DNA from: Thermoplasmata archaeon
GTDB lineage: Archaea; Thermoplasmatota; Thermoplasmata; Thermoplasmatales; Thermoplasmataceae
Reading direction: 5' to 3'
Length of the DNA: 13,012 nt
Assembly (NCBI GenBank): GCA_021819605.1
Contig: JAKAQT010000033.1
Location: 1 to 13,012 of the forward strand
Part shown: positions 6,250 to 12,919 of the stretch, piece after piece
How the letters are laid out: every line of letters begins with the position of its first letter
Position numbering within the stretch: the first letter of the stretch is position 1
Position numbers and translations under genes: made by a program
The notes under the pieces: generated by a model
Databases searched by the model: none
The model's input: the letters and a program-made list of their open reading frames with translations, nothing else
Told to the model about the DNA's origin: nothing

Positions 6250-7020
6250 ATGTATGACACGTTGCTGGTGCAGGATAAAGGGCACATTTCCATAATCTCA
6301 ATAAATCGTGCTGAAAAATTAAACTCACTTGGGGATGAGGTTCGGAGGGACCTCCTGAAGGCATTCAAAGATTTCAACGCAGATGAAGGAAAACGTGTGG
6401 CCATACTGACAGGGGAGGGCAGGGCTTTTTCTGCAGGCGCGGATGTCTCAACCTCTTCAGAAAAAGGTGCCGGTGTAGATATAGAGAACGAACTGTCCAA
6501 TTCCTTTCACCTGATACTGAAGGAGATGAGGTACAGCAGGAAGCTGTTCATTTCAGTTATAAATGGCGTTGTAGCAGGGGCGGGGATGAGCCTTGCCCTT
6601 GCATGCGATCGTTCTTTTGCATCCCGTGAAAGCAGGTTTGTAATGGCGTTTCAGGGCATAGGGCTGGCTCCTGATACGGGGCTTACGCTGATTCTTTCGA
6701 GACTGGCCGGGGCAAGGGCACTTCCATACCTGCTACAGGGCGGTGAATTTTCTGCAGCAGAAGCTGAAAATATGGGTCTGGTAAGGGTAGTGGAAGATCC
6801 CATGGTTGAGGCTATGAAAATGGCAGAAAATCTTGCAGAAGGACCTTTTGGGGCATATTCTGTGGGCAAGCAGCTTATAACAAGGGCTATTTATTACGAC
6901 CTGGATGAGTTCCTGAAGGAAGAGGCAAGCCTGCAGGGCAAGCTGTCGGAAGGACATGACTTCATGGAGGGAGTAAAAGCCTTCAGGGAAAAGCGCAAAC
7001 CGAAGTTTAAAGGAGAATAA
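6250..7020 (+). CDS. Enoyl-CoA hydratase/isomerase (crotonase family)
   Basis: This is a cytoplasmic crotonase-fold enzyme acting on acyl-CoA thioesters by hydrating or isomerising the double bond. The 256 residues match the family. Visible motifs are the CoA-binding loop with FSAGADV (60-66), the oxyanion-hole region GVVAGAGMSLALACD (106-120) and IGLAPDTGLT (137-146). The PDTG form is typical of PaaG-like isomerase/hydratase members, in which an Asp replaces the second glutamate of classical hydratases. The C-terminal helix ends with SEGHDFMEGVKAFREKRKPKF, the usual family ending. The ATG at 6250 is chosen because homology starts there (MYDTLLVQDKGHISIISINR); the open frame back to 6100 does not look coding. 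Likely contexts are beta-oxidation or aromatic-acid CoA degradation. Confidence 0.9.
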   Translation: MYDTLLVQDKGHISIISINRAEKLNSLGDEVRRDLLKAFKDFNADEGKRVAILTGEGRAFSAGADVSTSSEKGAGVDIENELSNSFHLILKEMRYSRKLFISVINGVVAGAGMSLALACDRSFASRESRFVMAFQGIGLAPDTGLTLILSRLAGARALPYLLQGGEFSAAEAENMGLVRVVEDPMVEAMKMAENLAEGPFGAYSVGKQLITRAIYYDLDEFLKEEASLQGKLSEGHDFMEGVKAFREKRKPKFKGE

Positions 7021-7187
7021 TGGGGGGTTTTCCCGTCTTTCTCCATATTTCAATTTATTCTGAAGCGTTCATGGAGGAACATGTCACTATCTCAAGGCCA
7101 CAGACAAGAAGTTAGAGAGATGGGCAGGCTAATGCTTCCTTGTTTTTACCATTTATATTTCAATTAACATACTTTCACTGTTATCAC

Positions 7188-7732
7188 ATGCCAGGGAAGC
7201 AGTAGAGTCCAAGTGGCCAGAGGGAGTTCCAACAGGACTTGAGAAAACAGCACACATGCTGCTTTTACGAAATGCGCGGGGAAAAGGATCCCGGATATGG
7301 CAGATACGTTCAGGACAGAACACTGCGATTAAGTGGGGTCGCTACATACCGCGTGGCACTGAAGGCATATATGATGTCCCAAGGTCCGGCAAGCCGAAGA
7401 TCTATCCAGAAGGCGTAATGGAAAGTGTTTTCGATTTCCTGGCCCCACCGCCTCCAGGTGGGCATGCAACATGGAACCCAGTCATTATGGCAGAAAATCC
7501 TACCATGTCATCAGACAGAGTGTGGACTATAGAAGTACGACTGCCTGAGGCAGAGTGTTTTCATCTATTCAGTTTCAAGGCTGCTTGGACACAGCGATCA
7601 TGGCACAACCGAGGTATGTACCTGCACCTGAACCAGCAGGAGGCCCTTGAGGAGGTTAAATCCAAGATGAAGGATTTTTTTCGGATAGAGAAAAAGGAGG
7701 TGCCAATCAATGAAATCGTGAACCGAATATGA
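7188..7732 (+). pseudogene. Decayed IS630-family transposase remnant
   Basis: The open stretch from ATG 7256 (158 codons), also open upstream in frame to about 7133, carries an IS630-like N-terminus. It has a helix-turn-helix region, then YDVPRSGKPKIYPEG and the PPPPGGHATW segment that precedes the second half of the DNA-binding domain. After about residue 95 it jumps to what looks like the transposase C-terminus (YLHLNQQEALEEVKSKMKDF, like the LNxxEEVWxxxK motif), so the central DDE catalytic core is missing. Active IS630 transposases are about 340 residues. A likely original start at ATG 7188 (TATA-like box about 7151-7160) is out of frame with the rest, suggesting a frameshift; this is inference. 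The stop falls directly against the tRNA-Ser 3' end. I could not find terminal inverted repeats. The gap 7021-7187 shows no other gene. Confidence 0.6.
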
Positions 7733-7813
7733 CGCCGCGGGAGAGATTCGAACTCCCGATCCACAAGGGAACCAGATCTCAAGTCTGGCGCCGTACCACT
7801 GGGCCACCGCGGC
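7733..7813 (-). tRNA. tRNA-Ser (anticodon UGA)
   Basis: The minus strand folds as a class II tRNA. The acceptor arms GCCGCGG/CCGCGGC pair perfectly (7807-7813 with 7734-7740) and G73 is the discriminator. The D-stem is GCC/GGC. The anticodon stem is CCAGA/TCTGG around loop CTTGAGA, which gives anticodon UGA (7779-7781). The variable arm is 14 nt, and the T-arm is GGGAG/CTCTC around TTCGAAT. The long variable arm and G73 agree with serine. No intron is seen and CCA is not encoded. It lies 32 bp after rpl15e on the same strand with no clear promoter of its own. Confidence 0.95.
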
Positions 7814-7817
7814 AAAG

Positions 7818-7824
7818 AAAAAAA
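7818..7824 (-). terminator. T-run between rpl15e and tRNA-Ser
   Basis: Seven A's on the plus strand give T7 on the minus strand, 21 bp after the rpl15e stop and just before the tRNA 5' end. This could end the rpl15e transcript. If so, part of the transcription would have to read through to make the tRNA, since no TATA-like box is evident in the 32-bp gap. Confidence 0.4.
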
Positions 7825-7845
7825 GTCAGTGGAAAATTGTGGGGA

Positions 7846-8442
7846 TTATCTTCTGAGCCTGCCGTTTGATCTTATGGATGGCCTGCTCTTGGAACTTCCA
7901 CTTCTACCTGTTCTCAGGCCTCTTCCCTTGTATCCCGCTGAGGTAAGGCCCCTGTAAACTCTGCCCCTGTTCTGCGGTTCTGCAATCCAGGAGATGGAAC
8001 TGTCTGTAACAATTTCAGGGTGTGACCGGTCAACCATTATGACCTCATAATACTTGTAGAGTCCATCCTCGCCAACATAATACGAATTGAGAACTTCCAT
8101 GTTGGGATACATGTCAGCAGTCCTCTCCTCTGCAATCCACTGGATACTCTTCTTGGGGGTGAGTTTATTGTAGCCCATCCTTCTTGGTCTTCTTCCACCC
8201 ATTATTTTAGGCTTGTTCCTTCCTCCCCTCCTTACTCTGGCCCTGACAACGATGAAACCGCCCTTGGCCTTGTATCCAAGTGCCCTTGCCCTGTCAAGCC
8301 TAGTGGGTCTCTCTACTCTTTCAATGGAAGAACCGCTTCTCCAGGCGATCATTCTCTCTTTTTGCAACCCGTAGATCTCAGATTTCTTGAGATCCTTCCA
8401 GGCATCCCTGACCATGCTGTATGTACTTTGAACCTCTGGCAT
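7846..8442 (-). CDS. rpl15e: 50S ribosomal protein L15e
   Basis: This is ribosomal protein eL15 of the large subunit, found in archaea and eukaryotes. The 198 residues match the family length. Recognisable parts are the N-terminal YSMVRDAWKDLKKS, RPTRLDRARALGYKAKGGFI, the RNA-binding basic run RVRRGGRNKPKIMGGRRPRRMGYNKL, and the end rich in Gly, Arg and Ser (SAGYKGRGLRTGRSGSSKSR). The ATG at 8442 has GAGGT at 8452-8456 with a 9-bp spacer. A TATA-like box sits about 53 bp upstream, so unlike most genes here it has a leader of about 28 nt with a Shine-Dalgarno site. It is divergent from the Pop5-like RNase P gene; L15e and RNase P subunits are often neighbours in archaea. tRNA-Ser follows downstream. 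Confidence 0.97.
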   Translation of the reverse strand: MPEVQSTYSMVRDAWKDLKKSEIYGLQKERMIAWRSGSSIERVERPTRLDRARALGYKAKGGFIVVRARVRRGGRNKPKIMGGRRPRRMGYNKLTPKKSIQWIAEERTADMYPNMEVLNSYYVGEDGLYKYYEVIMVDRSHPEIVTDSSISWIAEPQNRGRVYRGLTSAGYKGRGLRTGRSGSSKSRPSIRSNGRLRR

Positions 8443-8451
8443 CTAAATCTT

Positions 8452-8456
8452 ACCTC
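8452..8456 (-). promoter_or_regulatory. Shine-Dalgarno site of rpl15e
   Basis: GAGGT on the minus strand, 9 bp before the ATG at 8442, complements the archaeal 16S 3' end. It stands out because most genes in this window appear leaderless or nearly so. Confidence 0.55.
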
Positions 8457-8490
8457 TAATTCTCGTGAATGAAGCTGTAGAGTATAAGTC

Positions 8491-8500
8491 TATAAATATG
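8491..8500 (-). promoter_or_regulatory. TATA-like box of rpl15e
   Basis: CATATTTATA on the minus strand, about 53 bp before the rpl15e ATG. It predicts a start near 8470 and a leader of about 28 nt containing the GAGGT site. Confidence 0.5.
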
Positions 8501-8543
8501 TTATTGGCTTGGCAATAGTTCATGGGTGTCCGGAGTCTCGACA

Positions 8544-8551
8544 CTTAAATT
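8544..8551 (+). promoter_or_regulatory. TATA-like box of the Pop5-like gene
   Basis: CTTAAATT is centred about 25 bp upstream of the TTG at 8572. It supports a leaderless transcript starting at that TTG or the next one (8575). Confidence 0.5.
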
Positions 8552-8571
8552 AACAACTCCGCCATCAACCT

Positions 8572-8889
8572 TTGTTGAAAGGCAATCCATTGAGAAAGCG
8601 GTATGTTCTTGTAAGGATCGGCAGCCTCCAGAAGAGGATAACTTTCATTGACAGGGAGCTGTTCCGCCTGTTTCGTGCAAAGAGGAAATATGTGGAAGGG
8701 GATTTCGCCATTTACCTTACTGATCAATTCACAATGGGTCCTTTTGTTTCTTATTTCAACCAGAAGATCAATGATGCCGAAACCTTCTATGTAAGCGGAA
8801 CCATTAGGAAATGCAGAAAAGTTATTTCCCGGATTCCTGCTGAATCATCCCAGCCTGGCGAGAAGTCAGCCTTTCTTGAGAACAGATAG
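8572..8889 (+). CDS. rnp2: Ribonuclease P protein component 2 (Pop5-like)
   Basis: This is a probable RNase P protein subunit, which assists the RNase P RNA in removing tRNA 5' leaders. The 105 residues contain LRKRYVLVRIGS near the N-terminus and AETFYVSGTIRKCRKVI near residues 70-86. The VSGTIRKxRK segment closely matches the conserved end of the Pop5/Rnp2 core. The start is a TTG, at 8572 or 8575 (a third in-frame TTG is at 8590). No suitable ATG precedes the conserved RYV, and a TATA-like box at about -25 supports 8572. The gene is divergent from rpl15e, a common archaeal neighbour of RNase P genes, and its last 24 bp overlap the end of the convergent rfcL. The segment after residue 90 is not conserved-looking. 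Confidence 0.75.
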   Translation: MLKGNPLRKRYVLVRIGSLQKRITFIDRELFRLFRAKRKYVEGDFAIYLTDQFTMGPFVSYFNQKINDAETFYVSGTIRKCRKVISRIPAESSQPGEKSAFLENR

Positions 8890-10146
8890 TTCCTTTTCAC
8901 TCATGTTGAGCTGTTTTTCAAGCATGGCGGAAAATTCCTTCCGCTTAAGCATCTCACCATAGAACCACAGATTCCCGGAAATCCTCATCCTTCCACTATG
9001 TGTGAATCTTGCAAGCTTTGCTGTGGCAAACCTCCTCCCTTCCCTGCTATCCCTCAGCCTGGACATTTTCATTATGTAGGACGGGAACTCATATTTCACG
9101 TATCTCTCGTTTCGGTGCACGATGCCGGTTGAAATGCCTGCCGCTATCTCCTCCGCATATCCCTTGTATGCGTAGTGTTGCTTCTTTATGACCCTTCCCA
9201 CAAATACGTCTGCAACTGAAAGGATATCATACGCATGGTCAAGGTCTGCCGCATCCCTTGCCTCCATGGGAAGATTTTTGTCAAGCCACATCAAGTAATC
9301 TTCCGTGGTGAAGTCCTTGTCCATGAGGTCCCTGAGAATTCCCTCATAGTCCCCCTCCTTGAAGGTTGCATGCATGACGTCGTATATGCCGGAGGGGGCA
9401 TCCCGGATTGAAGGTTGGCCAACAGCATCTGGATCATCCCTGTATGCCATCATGCTCACTGCATCGTTTATGGTTGCCCTGAGGTCATCACGGTTCCGTT
9501 CTATGAGGGCGTCCACGATCTCAGGCCGGAACTGCAGCCCCTCATTCCCGGCAATGAACATGAGCCTCTCGGTCAGCTTGTGCCGGAAGCTCCTGAAATC
9601 AAGATCATTCTTCTTCCTGAACTGCCTGAACTCTATGGTGAGGCAGTTGTTTATAATCTCCTTTGCTGCATTTTTCCGCCTGAATCCGTAGAAGTCATTC
9701 ATGGTCAGGATTATTGGATTCCTGGTGTTCCTGATAACCTTGGCAAGCTCTGTTATTCCACCTGAATCTCCACCGGTCTCCCTGCTCCTGCCCTCGAATA
9801 TGTTGTCGGCCTCGTCAATGAGGATTATCTTGTTGAATCCTGATGCATGATCTGCCATAAGGGTGAGATCTGAATACTGCGATCCCATCATGGCTATCCT
9901 CTTCATGGCATCCGAATTTCTTGTGTCCGAGGCGTTCATCTCAATTAACGGGACACCGGATTCTTCCGCCAGGGCAAGGGCAGTGGTGGTTTTTCCAGAG
10001 CCCGGAGGGCCATAAAGTATCAGCCCCTTCTTTGTTGGGGTCCCCTCATTCCAAAGTTTCAGCCAGCTCCTGATGTCATCCAGGATCCTCTGGCTGATGA
10101 TGAGATCCGAAACTGATTTAGCCCTGTATTTCTCCGCTATGTTCAT
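8866..10146 (-). CDS. rfcL: Replication factor C large subunit
   Basis: This is the large subunit of the clamp loader, an AAA+ ATPase that opens and loads PCNA onto primed DNA together with RfcS. The 426 residues show the AAA+ core: IILIDEAD (107-114, Walker B), LYGPPGSGKTT (44-54, Walker A), MNASDTRNSD (70-79) and sensor-1 ILTMND. Helical domains and a charged collar region follow. Many archaeal RfcL proteins end in a PCNA-binding PIP box (QxxLxxFF); the ending here (EKELSVLKKG) lacks one that I can see. The ATG is 1 bp after the stop of the tRNA-binding protein gene, so the two are co-transcribed. The 3' end overlaps the convergent Pop5-like gene by 24 bp. Confidence 0.96.
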   Translation of the reverse strand: MNIAEKYRAKSVSDLIISQRILDDIRSWLKLWNEGTPTKKGLILYGPPGSGKTTTALALAEESGVPLIEMNASDTRNSDAMKRIAMMGSQYSDLTLMADHASGFNKIILIDEADNIFEGRSRETGGDSGGITELAKVIRNTRNPIILTMNDFYGFRRKNAAKEIINNCLTIEFRQFRKKNDLDFRSFRHKLTERLMFIAGNEGLQFRPEIVDALIERNRDDLRATINDAVSMMAYRDDPDAVGQPSIRDAPSGIYDVMHATFKEGDYEGILRDLMDKDFTTEDYLMWLDKNLPMEARDAADLDHAYDILSVADVFVGRVIKKQHYAYKGYAEEIAAGISTGIVHRNERYVKYEFPSYIMKMSRLRDSREGRRFATAKLARFTHSGRMRISGNLWFYGEMLKRKEFSAMLEKQLNMSEKELSVLKKG

Positions 10147-10147
10147 C

Positions 10148-10486
10148 CTATGACACTCTCAGGCCGGGTGATGATTCCCTGTCAGTGGTTAAGAGAGAAA
10201 GGAAATCGCCCTTTTCCACCGCAAGTAGCATGCCCTGGCTCTCCAATCCCATGAAATTGGCCTTCTTCAGGTTCGTGACCACAACTATGGTCTTTCCTAC
10301 CATCTCATCAGGGCTGTAAAACTCCGATATGCTGGATATGATCTGCCTCTTCTCTTCTCCAAGATCCACCACAATCCTGAGAAGGCTCCTTGAACGTGGC
10401 ACCTTCTCGCACTCCACAACCTTGCCGGTCCGGAACTCTATCTTCCTGAAATCTTCTATGCCTATCTCCTCGCTCACCTGATTCAC
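10148..10486 (-). CDS. Stand-alone tRNA-binding domain protein (MetRS C-terminal/Arc1p type)
   Basis: The 112 residues form one OB-fold tRNA-binding domain like that at the C-terminus of methionyl-tRNA synthetases and in Arc1p/EMAPII/CsaA. Visible features are FRKIEFRTGKVVECEKVP (strand 1, with the RxGKVxxxExxP pattern), LLRIVVDLGEEKRQIISSI, a middle MVGKTIVVVTNLKKANFMG and the SQGMLLAV motif. In archaea it is often a separate protein that can act with MetRS in trans; a general tRNA-binding or chaperone role is also possible. The GTG at 10486 directly follows the acyl-CoA dehydrogenase stop (TAAGTG) with AAGGAG just upstream. A second in-frame GTG three codons on is an alternative start. Its place between a dehydrogenase and rfcL suggests shared transcription rather than shared function. 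Confidence 0.85.
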   Translation of the reverse strand: MNQVSEEIGIEDFRKIEFRTGKVVECEKVPRSRSLLRIVVDLGEEKRQIISSISEFYSPDEMVGKTIVVVTNLKKANFMGLESQGMLLAVEKGDFLSLLTTDRESSPGLRVS

Positions 10487-11680
10487 TTACTCCTTGAAGA
10501 ACTCCTTTCCAAGGCTTTCCCTTGCTATTATCATCTTCATTATCTCCCTGGATCCCTCTGCAAGCATGAATGACCTGACGCCCCTCAGGGCAAGCTCCTG
10601 CGGATTGTATTTTGTGTATCCATATGCCCCGTGCCACTGGAGTGCATCATTTATGGCGTCGAAGGACCATATGGTGGCCAGCAGCTTTGCCGTGGCAACC
10701 TCCCGGCTCACCTCGAACCTTGTGAATTTCTTGTATTTCTGTTCCTGGTCATACATCCACAGTGCCTTGAAACCAAGGGTCCTTGCAGCCTCCATCCTGG
10801 CCATGTGGTCGGCGAGCTGGAACTGGAGGCCCTGGTATTTGCCAATGGGCTGCCCGAAAGCCTTCCTTGTCTTCATGTATTCAATTCCATTGTTCAGGCA
10901 CGTCATGGCGGTTGAGACAGACATAACTGCAATCAGTGACCTGGCGAATTCGAAACCCTCGTGAACTATCTTGAATCCCTGGTTGACTTTTCCCAGGATA
11001 AATTTCTCACCGATCCTGTAATCCCTGAAATTCAGTGCTCCCCAGGTTGATCCCTCTCTTCCCATTTCCTCCAGGTTGGTGATTTCAATATGATCCTTGC
11101 TGTCAGGAGTATAGAAAAGTGTCACTCCGGATGTGCCCTTATCAGGTGCGGTCTTGACAACTGTGACATACCCTCCTCCGAAGTCCCTGACATCCCTCAC
11201 CAGGCTGATGAATGACTTCTCTCCATTGATTATGTAGTCGCTGCCGGATCTGGTGGCAGTTGTGGTCATGGATCCAATGTCAGATCCAAAATTGGGCTCC
11301 GTGGATGCTATGGCCGTTATGATTTCACCCTTTGCCATTTTTGGCAGGAACTCTTGGGCGACCTCGTTTCCGGAATATTTTGATACAAGGTATGACCATG
11401 CATTGTGGACAAGAAACATCACTGGAATGGACATGGTGGGGTCAGCCGCGGCAATCTCCTCAGCAACTATGCCCGTGGTAACGGCATCTGCCCCCATTCC
11501 GCCATATTTTTCCGGTACGGTCATGCCCAGGACACCGAGCTTCTTCATTCCGGATATTATTTCCAGTGGGATCCTGCGTTTTGCCACCATTTCCTGAATG
11601 CGCGGTGCAATCTCCTTCTGGGCAAACTGCCTTGCTGAGCTCCTGATTATCTCCTGCTCCTCGGTGAAGTTAAAGTCCAT
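10487..11680 (-). CDS. Acyl-CoA dehydrogenase
   Basis: This is an FAD-dependent acyl-CoA dehydrogenase introducing the alpha-beta double bond in acyl-CoA, passing electrons to an electron-transfer flavoprotein. The 397 residues are full length. Motifs are ASTEPNFGSD (125-134, family signature 1, FAD contact), RKAFGQPIGKYQGLQ (272-286), QWHGAYGYTKYNP (348-360) and LAEGSREI (373-380). The last places the likely catalytic base at Glu375, where MCAD has Glu376 in IYEGT. The chain-length preference cannot be read from sequence. A TATA-like box lies about 32 bp before the ATG. The two downstream genes follow with almost no gap. Together with the crotonase and SDR earlier in the window it would cover three beta-oxidation steps, though it is not in the same operon. 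Confidence 0.95.
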   Translation of the reverse strand: MDFNFTEEQEIIRSSARQFAQKEIAPRIQEMVAKRRIPLEIISGMKKLGVLGMTVPEKYGGMGADAVTTGIVAEEIAAADPTMSIPVMFLVHNAWSYLVSKYSGNEVAQEFLPKMAKGEIITAIASTEPNFGSDIGSMTTTATRSGSDYIINGEKSFISLVRDVRDFGGGYVTVVKTAPDKGTSGVTLFYTPDSKDHIEITNLEEMGREGSTWGALNFRDYRIGEKFILGKVNQGFKIVHEGFEFARSLIAVMSVSTAMTCLNNGIEYMKTRKAFGQPIGKYQGLQFQLADHMARMEAARTLGFKALWMYDQEQKYKKFTRFEVSREVATAKLLATIWSFDAINDALQWHGAYGYTKYNPQELALRGVRSFMLAEGSREIMKMIIARESLGKEFFKE

Positions 11681-11707
11681 ATTATTACCATCTGACTATG
11701 CCTTTGC

Positions 11708-11715
11708 AATATAAG
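11708..11715 (-). promoter_or_regulatory. TATA-like box of the acyl-CoA dehydrogenase gene
   Basis: CTTATATT on the minus strand, centred about 32 bp upstream of the ATG at 11680. It predicts a leader of about 6 nt and would drive the three-gene block down to rfcL. Confidence 0.5.
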
Positions 11716-11740
11716 TTAATTATTGAATCATTTCCAGCGG

Positions 11741-11775
11741 AAAATATGCATGAGGGAGAAAATACATGCAGGGAG
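11741..11775. repeat. Imperfect tandem repeat upstream of the acyl-CoA dehydrogenase promoter
   Basis: AAAATATGCATGAGGGAG (11741-11758) is followed directly by AAAATACATGCAGGGAG (11759-11775), two near-copies in tandem about 60-95 bp upstream of the acyl-CoA dehydrogenase start. In the same gap, CGCAGTTTACCT (11784-11795) recurs as CGCAGTTTGCCT (11851-11862). These may be regulator-binding sites; the gap 11681-11863 shows no gene. Confidence 0.4.
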
Positions 11776-11863
11776 CCACATTGCGCAGTTTACCTGCACT
11801 GGCATCATTCATCTGGAACAGAAATGTGGAGGATTTGAAGTAAGGCTCGCCGCAGTTTGCCTA

Positions 11864-12802
11864 TCAGATCGCGGAAAAGTCTATTTTTGCCTTTGACGGA
11901 TCCTTGGCCAGAAGCGTGACCCTGCTATCTCTTCTCTCACCGGCAAATTCGTATCCCAGCATTGATCCAAGGGCCCTGCTGAATTCCACCACATAGTCAT
12001 GGGAAGGCATATTCTCAATTCCAAGCCTGGTTATGGACTGCCCCACATGTACATAGCCCTTTGACTCGATGAAGTCAGGGCTGGCTATACTGTCAAGCTT
12101 TGCGTATTCCTCCAGGTATGGCATATTGACATCCTTCACCAGGGTATGTCTTATGACCTTCCTGGTATCCAGAGAAGGCAGCAGCTCCAGCGTTCTGAGG
12201 AAATTTTCCCATGCATTGCCGATGGCAGGATTCAGGACGTCATGGAAAATCTGCTTTGTGGGGCCGGCAGTGGTGACGTAAAGCTGTGTTGGCAGAGGGT
12301 CAAGTTTCTCCAGGACCATGGGAAGCGTCCCGTTTGTTACAAGGAATGTGGAAATCCCCCTTTTCCTAGCAAGAGCTATGAATTCGCCAAGCCTGGAGTA
12401 AAGAGTGGGTTCTCCCGTGAGGGAGATGGCGATGTGCTTCGGGTTGTCGGCTTCATTCCACTTCTCCTCAGTTACCTTTGGATTCCCCTTGAATCCGGTA
12501 AGAAGCTTCCTGTGGGCCTTTATTGATTCTTCCAGTATGAATTCCGGGTCATCCTCATCGGATATGTGCATGCTGTCAAATCCCTGGAATCTCCAGCAGA
12601 ACGAGCAGTTCTCGGTGCAGGAGTTCAGGGCAGGTGTCATCTGCACGCACTGGTGCGATTTTATTCCGTAGAAATCGCCCTTGTAGCATCCCCTGCCTCC
12701 GGTGATCTCGCTCTTAGTCCAGTGGCAGACCTTTACGGCTGAGTGTTTTCCCACAAGCCCATACTGCTGTTTCTTGTAAATTTGAGTGTAAGCGTTTTCC
12801 AC
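11864..12802 (-). CDS. taw1: 4-demethylwyosine synthase (radical SAM)
   Basis: Taw1 (TYW1) uses pyruvate and radical SAM chemistry to build the imidazole ring of 4-demethylwyosine on m1G37 of tRNA-Phe. The 312 residues match archaeal Taw1. The radical SAM cluster is CTENCSFCW (Cys62, Cys66, Cys69). The second [4Fe-4S] cluster ligands are Cys26, Cys39 and Cys52, and Lys41 beside Cys39 (RGCYKGDFYGI) is the residue proposed to bind pyruvate. LTGEPTLYS (about 128-136) is the SAM-binding GEPT motif. All expected active-site residues are present. The start is GTG at 12802, supported by a TATATAA box about 24 bp upstream. An upstream ATG does not exist in frame before that box. It stands alone, followed by a 183-bp gap. 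Confidence 0.96.
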   Translation of the reverse strand: MENAYTQIYKKQQYGLVGKHSAVKVCHWTKSEITGGRGCYKGDFYGIKSHQCVQMTPALNSCTENCSFCWRFQGFDSMHISDEDDPEFILEESIKAHRKLLTGFKGNPKVTEEKWNEADNPKHIAISLTGEPTLYSRLGEFIALARKRGISTFLVTNGTLPMVLEKLDPLPTQLYVTTAGPTKQIFHDVLNPAIGNAWENFLRTLELLPSLDTRKVIRHTLVKDVNMPYLEEYAKLDSIASPDFIESKGYVHVGQSITRLGIENMPSHDYVVEFSRALGSMLGYEFAGERRDSRVTLLAKDPSKAKIDFSAI

Positions 12803-12820
12803 GACGCAACAGATATAATT

Positions 12821-12830
12821 ATTATATAAT
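12821..12830 (-). promoter_or_regulatory. TATA-like box of taw1
   Basis: The symmetric ATTATATAAT is centred about 24 bp upstream of the GTG at 12802. This indicates a leaderless taw1 mRNA and supports the GTG start. Confidence 0.55.
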
Positions 12831-12863
12831 CTTTGTTAAACGCAAGAGAACACTCACGGAATC

Positions 12864-12908
12864 AAAAAGTGGAGAAAATTCAATGAATTATGTTAAATTT
12901 ATAAATTT
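12864..12908. other. Intergenic end region of the thermosome gene
   Basis: On the minus strand, downstream of the thermosome stop, a perfect 14-bp palindrome AAATTTATAAATTT (12895-12908) is followed by a T5 run (12864-12868). The T-run may terminate the thermosome transcript. The palindrome includes a TTTATAAA core but no gene follows it at a suitable distance on either strand. Confidence 0.3.
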
Positions 12909-12919
12909 GGGGAAAGGGT

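Noticed and set aside
7561..7815. Minus-strand open frames running through the tRNA
   Set aside because: They are translations of the tRNA-Ser gene and the antisense of the transposase relic.
8545..8727. Minus-strand 60-codon frame opposite the Pop5-like gene
   Set aside because: It overlaps a plus-strand gene with a family motif and a well-placed promoter, and shows no recognisable protein pattern.
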